Notes under the pieces: generated by a model
Database searches by the model: none
Told to the model about the DNA's origin: nothing
The model's input: only the letters and a program-made list of their open reading frames with translations
Translations under genes and position numbers: made by a program
From: Pseudanabaena minima
GTDB taxonomy: Bacteria > Cyanobacteriota > Cyanobacteriia > Pseudanabaenales > Pseudanabaenaceae
Assembly (NCBI RefSeq): GCF_051131155.1
Contig: NZ_CP159508.1
Span: 1-64,000, forward strand
Direction of reading: 5' to 3'
Length of the DNA: 64,000 bases
Shown: in pieces, positions 58,449 through 64,000 of the stretch
How the letters are laid out: the number at the start of each line of letters is the position of its first letter
Position numbering within the stretch: position 1 is the stretch's first letter

Positions 58449-60773
58449 ATGGAATTCTCGATTAATCAACTGTTAGACAATTTCTCTGATGACAAGCTAG
58501 TTACGCCCAAAGCGATCGAAAAAAAACTTGGGATCGGTGATGACAGCAAAAGCGTTCGCCGACTCCAAGTTGCCCTTGATGCGCTTGAAAAAATCGGTAT
58601 TCTTGAAAAAGACAAAGGACGATACCGCCGTATCCACGAAGAAGGTCTGGTAGAGGGTCGTTTGCGTTGTTCAAGTAAAGGTTTTTGCTTTGCGATCCAG
58701 GATGTTGAGGGTGCTGAAGACATCTATGTGCGTGAAAGCCGTTTAAGTAATGCTTGGAATGGCGATCGCGTGTTAGTGCGTGTGACTAAAGATGGAGTTA
58801 GGCGGCGATCTCCTGAGGGTGAAGTACGTTTGATCCTTGAGCGATCAAATCCAACTTTGCTTTCGACCGTGAAATTCACTGATGATAGTTATCGAGCTGT
58901 ACCACTAGACGATCGCCTATTATTTGAAGTGGAGCTAGTACCAGATGAGGAAACTCCCGATCTCAGTGTCGCAAATGGCAAATTAGTACATCTAGAAATG
59001 GTGAGATTTTCCTTGGGGAATCACTTGCCTTTGGGACGCATTTTGCAGATTTTAGGCGATGATGCCGAATCGACAAATGATATTGATCTGGTATGTTGCA
59101 AGCATAATTTGCCCAGAAGATTTAGTGCCAAGGCTTTGACTGCTGCGGCGAGTTTGCCTAGGGGTGTGCGAAAAGCTGACCTTAAACATCGTCTTGATCT
59201 ACGCAAGACCCTAACTGTCAGAATTGGTAATGCCTCAGCAATTTCGATCACAGAGGTGGACACTGGATGGGAATTGGGTGTCCATATTCCTGATGTGGCG
59301 ACCTATGTGACGGCAGGTTCACCTTTGGATTTGGAAGCTCAGAAGCGTCTACGGTCATTTTTCTTGGGTGACACCATTTTGCCGATGTTACCTGAGATGA
59401 ATGTATTTAATCAGCCCGAATATCTCACAATGTCGGTGTTGATTAAATTGGATCATGAGGGAAATATGCTTTCTTTTGAGATTCAGCCTTCAGCAGTATT
59501 GGTTCGGGCAAACTTGAGTTACCAGAGAGCGCAACAAATTCTTGATGGGAAAGTAGCGGTTGATGAGGATGCGCCTAGTCAAGAAATTGATACAGAAGTA
59601 GAAGAGTTAGTCCATCTAATTGCCAAGGTAGGAACTTTACTGCAAGGGCAGTCCAATGCTATTAGACTGGTATTGCCACAGGTTCCTTCTCAAGAGGCGG
59701 ATGAGGGAGTACGTGGCTTGACGGTAGTTCCCTTAACTTTGCAGATCTCTGGCAAGGTTATAGAAGTAATGATCTTGGCAAATAAAGCGATCGCTTCGCA
59801 TCTACAATCTCTATCAATCCCAAGCATTTATTTGCGACAGATTCCTCCAGATCAAGGTAAGGTTGATGACTGGACAAAGCTATTAGAGAGCATGGGGATT
59901 TCGGCGCAATTAGAAACACCTGAGCAGATTCAAATTGCTGATTTACATCGGATTTTGGCGCAGGTAAATCAGCTTGAACAGGACGCAACTCGCGATATTC
60001 TCAAATATCTACTGATGTCTATGTTTAAGACTAATGAGTATGTACTTGCGCCGTCACTCCACTTTGGATTGGGATTAATTGATCAGCCCTACGTGCATGG
60101 CGTATTTCCGCAAAATCATTATGGCGATTTACTGATCCAACGCATTTTACATACTGTATTTGAAGAAGGCCGAGATCGCCGTAGCATCAGAATTAAAGAT
60201 GGCATAAATCTTCGCAGTTCTAGCGCTCATGGTCAGGTCAATTGGAGCGTTTTACCACCTGAAACGGAACGGCAATTAATTGAAGATTTGGAGGCAATTG
60301 TACCAAAGCTCAATCAAGCCGATGCTTTGTACCACCGTTCAATTTCTGATCTTGATGGATTGCGTAAAGCAGAATTTATGCGATCGCATACAGGCGGTAA
60401 CTTCTACGGTATCATCACCAGTGTTCAGTCCTATGGCTTCTTTGTGGAGATCGAATCTCTATTGGTTGAAGGACTAGTGCATGTTAGTTCCCTTAAGGAT
60501 GACTGGTATGAGTTCCCATTGATTAATGGGAAGGGTCGAGCAAGAGCTTCAACTTTGTTGGTTGGTCGTCGTAGTGGTCGCCAATATTGTTTAGGAGATC
60601 GTGTAGAGGTACAGGTCAAGGGGGTTGATTATTATCGCCAACAAATTGACTTAGTTGCCGTAGTGAATTCTGAAAGCGATCGTGACTTGTCTAACTCCGA
60701 ATCAGGAACTAGGGCAGAATCAGAGGAAGCTTTAGAGCTTTCTGACGATCTCGATGCAGAAAACTTAGAATGA
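58449..60773 (+). CDS. zam: RNase II/R family protein, Zam-like, with degenerate active site
   Basis: A 774-residue RNB-family protein with an N-terminal winged helix and cold-shock-like part, the RNB domain (about 255-610) and a C-terminal S1 domain (GNFYGIITSVQSYGFFVEI). The fold is clear, but the Asp-rich catalytic motif of RNase II/R (TIDGEDARDFDDA) is replaced by RIGNASAISITEV, losing the metal-binding aspartates. The later TSPIRRYPDL is replaced by VFPQNHYGDL. Length fits Zam, the second cyanobacterial RNB protein linked to acetazolamide resistance in Synechocystis. It probably binds RNA without cutting it. Confidence 0.8.
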   Translation: MEFSINQLLDNFSDDKLVTPKAIEKKLGIGDDSKSVRRLQVALDALEKIGILEKDKGRYRRIHEEGLVEGRLRCSSKGFCFAIQDVEGAEDIYVRESRLSNAWNGDRVLVRVTKDGVRRRSPEGEVRLILERSNPTLLSTVKFTDDSYRAVPLDDRLLFEVELVPDEETPDLSVANGKLVHLEMVRFSLGNHLPLGRILQILGDDAESTNDIDLVCCKHNLPRRFSAKALTAAASLPRGVRKADLKHRLDLRKTLTVRIGNASAISITEVDTGWELGVHIPDVATYVTAGSPLDLEAQKRLRSFFLGDTILPMLPEMNVFNQPEYLTMSVLIKLDHEGNMLSFEIQPSAVLVRANLSYQRAQQILDGKVAVDEDAPSQEIDTEVEELVHLIAKVGTLLQGQSNAIRLVLPQVPSQEADEGVRGLTVVPLTLQISGKVIEVMILANKAIASHLQSLSIPSIYLRQIPPDQGKVDDWTKLLESMGISAQLETPEQIQIADLHRILAQVNQLEQDATRDILKYLLMSMFKTNEYVLAPSLHFGLGLIDQPYVHGVFPQNHYGDLLIQRILHTVFEEGRDRRSIRIKDGINLRSSSAHGQVNWSVLPPETERQLIEDLEAIVPKLNQADALYHRSISDLDGLRKAEFMRSHTGGNFYGIITSVQSYGFFVEIESLLVEGLVHVSSLKDDWYEFPLINGKGRARASTLLVGRRSGRQYCLGDRVEVQVKGVDYYRQQIDLVAVVNSESDRDLSNSESGTRAESEEALELSDDLDAENLE

Positions 60774-60789
60774 TCTCCTAAATAATTCT

Positions 60790-60823
60790 CTTAGGCTGAA
60801 GTATTTCTCTACTCCAGCCTAAG
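60790..60823. terminator. Hairpin after the Zam-like gene
   Basis: CTTAGGCTG pairs with CAGCCTAAG, and inner AGTA/TACT can extend the stem around a TTTCTC loop. It lacks a clear T tract. Confidence 0.6.
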
Positions 60824-60877
60824 TCACACCTTAGAATTGCTCTAGCCCCAATTACTCTTTCCCACGAGTTCTCCACC

Positions 60878-62893
60878 ATGTCGCTTTCCCGCCTATTGGT
60901 GACCGTTCTAAACCGTCTTCAGCCATCTGCGGAGACGGTTATGCTTGTTTCGGCGATCGCTGTGGGCTTAATCAGTGGCACTGGTGTAACCCTATTTCGT
61001 AAGCTGATCTTATTTACCCAAGAAATTTATTGGCATGAACTAGCCGTAGTTCTCAGCAATCATTGGCATTGGGCGATCATATTTATTCCGATGGTTGGAG
61101 CGCTAGTTGTCAGCCTTGTACGCTTAAAATTAGATAAATTAGATCAAGCAGAAGCGAGGACTGCTAACCGAGAACTAGGGCTTTCCTATTCACAGGTTCC
61201 TCTAAAAACTGTGGCAGCAGCACTTTCCCTAGGTGCAGGTGCTTCTCTTGGTCCTGAAGGACCGAGCGTCGAGCTAGGTAGCAATATTGGCTCTTTGCTT
61301 GGTCAAATGCTGCAATTTTCCAGTGAACGTATTCGCTTACTGATTGGGGCGGGGGGAGCCGCAGGCTTAGCCGCAGGATTTAATGCTCCGATCGCAGGTG
61401 TATTTTTTGCCCTTGAAGTCTTGCTCCGTGATTCCTATCGCACTAATAAATCTAGTCCCAACTCTGATGTAAGTGTTGTTGTAATTGCCTCGGTCATTTC
61501 GGCGTTAGTTTCTCAGATTAGTCTCGGTGAACGTCCAGCTTTTAGTTTACCTGTCTACGAAGTACGCAGCTACTGGGAGTTGCCTTTGTACCTTGGATTA
61601 GGGGTGCTGGCTAGTGCCGTTGCCCTGATGTTTACTCGCGCAATTAAACAAGCAAAGAAATTTTTTGCAGGGGAATGGGCGATCGCCCCATTTATGCAAA
61701 AGCTATCGATGCCCATCAAATTACTGATTGGTGGACTATGTGTCGGGCTGATTGCCTTAACTTTTCCTGAAGTAATTGGGATTGGTTACGAAACGGTGGA
61801 ATCGATCTTGCAAGATACACCGTTCACGATTCCGCTATTAGCAATTTTGTTGGTAGTTAAACTTTTATTGACGGCGATTAGTTCGGCGAGTGGTTTTGTC
61901 GGTGGTATTTTTGCACCTTCAATTTTCCTAGGAGCCGTTTTAGGTAGTTTGTATGGACAAGCGATCGCCAGCTTTTTGCCTGCTTCGATCCCGATCGCTG
62001 CTTCGCCCGCCTATGCCCTTGTGGGAATGGCGGCAGTTTTGGCAGGAACAGTTCGTGCCCCCTTAACATCTGTATTGCTGCTATTTGAAATGACTCGCGA
62101 CTACCGCATCGTTTTACCATTGATGGCAGCCGTAGGACTCTGTGCATGGGTACTTGACCAAATTGATTCATCAAAATCCGCTGATCGGATGATTATGCAA
62201 TGGTCTGGTCTACCCGCCGACATCGAAGTCCTTGAAAAAATCAAAATTGCCGAAGTCATGACACTCAATCCTGCATCGGTTAAATATTCAATGCCTTTAA
62301 TGCAAGCCGCCCAATTTATCACCAGTGGCTACCACCATAGCGCCTTAGTATTAGATGAAATTAACCACTTGCAAGGGATTTTAACCACTCAAGACTTAAA
62401 ACGTTTGCTATCAGCACCTGCAACTGATCGCCCCCTTGAAGACATGACTGTCCAAAATATTTGTACCAGTGAGGTAATCTGTACTTTTGCTGATGAGTCT
62501 CTTGCTGAAGCTTTAAAACGTATGGCAACAAGGGATTTACGCCAGATGCCTGTAGTTGATCGCCACCAACCCAAGCGGGTAATTGGGATGGTAGATCGGC
62601 TGGCGATTACCACAGCCTACAATACAGCACTAACAAAACGAGCGATTACTGCTAGAATTACAGCGACTAAATCGACTGTACCTATTGCGAATAATACTTA
62701 TACAGCTATAACTAACGTTGCTAGTAATGGTTCTAGTAATATTTCGAGCAATAGTGCTAATGACAAGAGCAACGATAAAGACAATAATTTAAGTAATTTA
62801 AATAATTCTCTAAGTAACACTTTAGATAGCACTTCAAACAATAACTTAAACAGAGAGTCAGATATTCATAGTTCTGAGGCGATTTCCTCTTAA
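60878..62893 (+). CDS. ClC family chloride channel/exchanger with CBS domains
   Basis: A 671-residue ClC protein. Membrane helices fill residues 15-430, with the selectivity-filter motifs GPEGPSVELG (the gating Glu) and GGIFAPSIFLG. A Glu in FFALEVLL at the proton-glutamate position favours an H+/Cl- exchanger over a channel. Two CBS domains follow (about 450-570). The last 90 residues are low-complexity, rich in Asn, Ser and Asp. Located in the inner membrane. Confidence 0.92.
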   Translation: MSLSRLLVTVLNRLQPSAETVMLVSAIAVGLISGTGVTLFRKLILFTQEIYWHELAVVLSNHWHWAIIFIPMVGALVVSLVRLKLDKLDQAEARTANRELGLSYSQVPLKTVAAALSLGAGASLGPEGPSVELGSNIGSLLGQMLQFSSERIRLLIGAGGAAGLAAGFNAPIAGVFFALEVLLRDSYRTNKSSPNSDVSVVVIASVISALVSQISLGERPAFSLPVYEVRSYWELPLYLGLGVLASAVALMFTRAIKQAKKFFAGEWAIAPFMQKLSMPIKLLIGGLCVGLIALTFPEVIGIGYETVESILQDTPFTIPLLAILLVVKLLLTAISSASGFVGGIFAPSIFLGAVLGSLYGQAIASFLPASIPIAASPAYALVGMAAVLAGTVRAPLTSVLLLFEMTRDYRIVLPLMAAVGLCAWVLDQIDSSKSADRMIMQWSGLPADIEVLEKIKIAEVMTLNPASVKYSMPLMQAAQFITSGYHHSALVLDEINHLQGILTTQDLKRLLSAPATDRPLEDMTVQNICTSEVICTFADESLAEALKRMATRDLRQMPVVDRHQPKRVIGMVDRLAITTAYNTALTKRAITARITATKSTVPIANNTYTAITNVASNGSSNISSNSANDKSNDKDNNLSNLNNSLSNTLDSTSNNNLNRESDIHSSEAISS

Positions 62894-62947
62894 AATTTAC
62901 GCAGAGATTGTCTTAAATATCTGGCAATTAGCCCAAACAAGGATGTC

Positions 62948-63538
62948 ATGGATAGCGAAGAAATACTAATTGAATTTGTGGGAAATGGCGATCGCGCCAA
63001 TGGTGAGTCGATTAAATCGATCAGCACTACTAAGATTAAAGACAGCATTCAAAGACTTGCTAGCTTGGTGCAGCAACTCGCTACAGACAGCTCGCCAAGT
63101 CATGCCAATGGGTTAGCGCTAGATGAGGTCGAGATTTCGATCAAACTCACAGATACAGGCGAAGCAATTTTATTAGGTGATGGTCAAAGTAATGGAGCCA
63201 TGACTTTACGGTTTCGTCGTCCTCAAAAAGGATTAGCGATCGCCAGTGGTGAACCATCTACTCAATTACAAGCACTCACTTCTAGCACAGGCGTTGACTA
63301 TACCAAGTTAAGAGCCTTGCTATCCAGTGGTAAATGGCAAGCCGCAAATCAAGAAACATGGAATGTGATGTGTCATGCTGCACGTAAAAATATTGGTTCA
63401 GTGTTGACAGCCGAAGAGATTAAACAAATTTCCTGCGACGACTTGCAAATCATTGATAACCTGTGGCGGCAGTATAGTCAGGGTCGCTACGGATTCAGCG
63501 CTCAAAATCAGATCTATATGTCATCAATTCTGGGATAA
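62948..63538 (+). CDS. Trypco1-like / GUN4 domain fusion
   Basis: A 196-residue protein in two parts. Residues 1-100 (ILIEFVGNG..., IQRLASLVQQLA, LALDEVEISIKLTD) resemble the trypsin-co-occurring domain 1 of bacterial conflict proteins. Residues 117-196 are a GUN4 domain: DYTKLRALLSSGKW, ISCDDLQIIDNLWRQYSQGRYGFSAQNQIY. GUN4 binds porphyrins in chlorophyll synthesis. Here it stops shortly after the GFSxQ motif, so the usual C-terminal portion is missing. The GUN4 call is firm; the N-terminal one is tentative. Confidence 0.75.
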   Translation: MDSEEILIEFVGNGDRANGESIKSISTTKIKDSIQRLASLVQQLATDSSPSHANGLALDEVEISIKLTDTGEAILLGDGQSNGAMTLRFRRPQKGLAIASGEPSTQLQALTSSTGVDYTKLRALLSSGKWQAANQETWNVMCHAARKNIGSVLTAEEIKQISCDDLQIIDNLWRQYSQGRYGFSAQNQIYMSSILG

Positions 63539-63687
63539 GTATATGGACGTAATTAATTACAATCCAAGCCTGTAAAGTTTAGCTTCGCAAGGATGTGCAA
63601 CTCTACAGGTTTGGGTAATTTATTTGCACAGGTACTTAGTAACTTCATCATCTCAATTTACAAGGCAAATCATAAGGGGTTAGTGTC

Positions 63688-64000
63688 ATGGATCAGGATA
63701 AGCAAAAACAGATTACAGGCTATTTCATTGAGGAGGCAAAAGAACATCTCCAGACAATTGAATCAGGGCTACTCAATTTGCAATCACTGATGGGTAACTC
63801 TGAGTCGGTTAATGAAATATTCCGAGCGGCTCACTCAATTAAGGGGGGAGCAGCCATGCTGGGGTTTAGTAGCATTCAACATGTTGCTCATAACTTTGAA
63901 GACTATTTTAAAGTTATTCGAGAGAATACTAATTTTCAAGTCGATCAAGATTTACAGACACTTTTTTTACAAGCTTTTGACAAATTACAAGAGCTAGTTG
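63688..64000 (+). CDS. CheA-type hybrid histidine kinase, N-terminal Hpt domain (cut by window end)
   Basis: An open frame from ATG 63688 to the window end (104 codons, no stop). It is a histidine phosphotransfer domain: FIEEAKEHLQTIESGLL, then EIFRAAHSIKGGAAMLGF with the phosphorylated His, and LQALFxxAFDKL-type final helix. This is the usual start of CheA/PilL-like kinases of cyanobacterial phototaxis and pilus systems. The remainder lies outside the window. Confidence 0.88.
   Translation, partial: MDQDKQKQITGYFIEEAKEHLQTIESGLLNLQSLMGNSESVNEIFRAAHSIKGGAAMLGFSSIQHVAHNFEDYFKVIRENTNFQVDQDLQTLFLQAFDKLQELV

Noticed and set aside
63564..63620. Imperfect inverted repeat CCAAGCCTGTA/TACAGGTTTGG
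   Set aside because: Long, unpaired centre and several mismatches; perhaps a decayed palindrome but too weak to list as one.

Overview
The window is a stretch of cyanobacterial chromosome. The evidence is the very frequent HIP1 octamer GCGATCGC, a Fd-dependent glutamate synthase, an SLH/OprB iron-uptake porin, an NblB-type HEAT protein, a GUN4-domain protein, DUF3119, a Mo-nitrogenase C-terminal-domain protein, and a lipid A cluster (bamA-lpxC-fabZ-lpxA). Base composition is moderately AT-rich. The gene set fits a non-heterocystous, Pseudanabaena-like organism, but that placement is inference. No rRNA, tRNA or CRISPR array was found.

Layout. 0-8.5 kb: dnaA, a free-standing allophanate hydrolase C-terminal domain, a CocE-type hydrolase, a CorA transporter, a secreted GHL10-type glycosidase and coaBC. 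8.6-11.6 kb: an accessory patch with a DNA methyltransferase-nuclease fusion broken by one in-frame TGA, an orphan DUF433 gene and a RelE-like toxin-antitoxin pair. 11.6-18.8 kb: membrane and stress proteins, an EVE protein and glutamate synthase. 18.8-28.9 kb: the main accessory region. It holds a LRR-Roc-COR (Roco) GTPase in an apparent operon with a papain-fold toxin and an immunity-like protein, a DUF433/DUF5615 pair, a decayed vapBC, a TIGR03960 radical SAM protein and three PD-(D/E)XK (Uma2-like) proteins. 29-34.8 kb: mfd, an intact IS66-family element inserted exactly behind the mfd stop codon with a perfect 8-bp target duplication, and an Rpn-type nuclease. 35-50 kb: transporters, a PIN/TRAM protein, a rhodanese, a chorismate-utilising enzyme, purC and the bamA/lipid A cluster. 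50-64 kb: small cyanobacterial proteins, a FGGY kinase, nblB, a porin, a Zam-like RNase II homologue that has lost its catalytic aspartates, a ClC transporter, a Trypco-like/GUN4 fusion and the start of a CheA-type kinase cut by the window edge.

The most striking non-gene signal is a set of about thirty long intergenic palindromes, most of them perfect or near perfect with 14-30 bp arms. Their arms share no sequence with one another, but most close on the same core, GC-NNN-GC with a three-base loop. Many contain the stop codons of the flanking genes. Others lie between divergent genes, where a terminator is not expected. They are dense from 36.7 to 56.1 kb and rare from 14 to 36 kb. A second repeat type, a CCCTCACCCC...CTCCC(A/G)TGGG palindrome, sits inside the coding regions of both coaBC and mfd and is translated in two different reading frames.

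Genes likely acting together are bamA-lpxC-fabZ-lpxA in outer-membrane biogenesis, the Roco/papain-toxin/immunity operon in a presumed conflict or signalling role, and the several toxin-antitoxin-like pairs.
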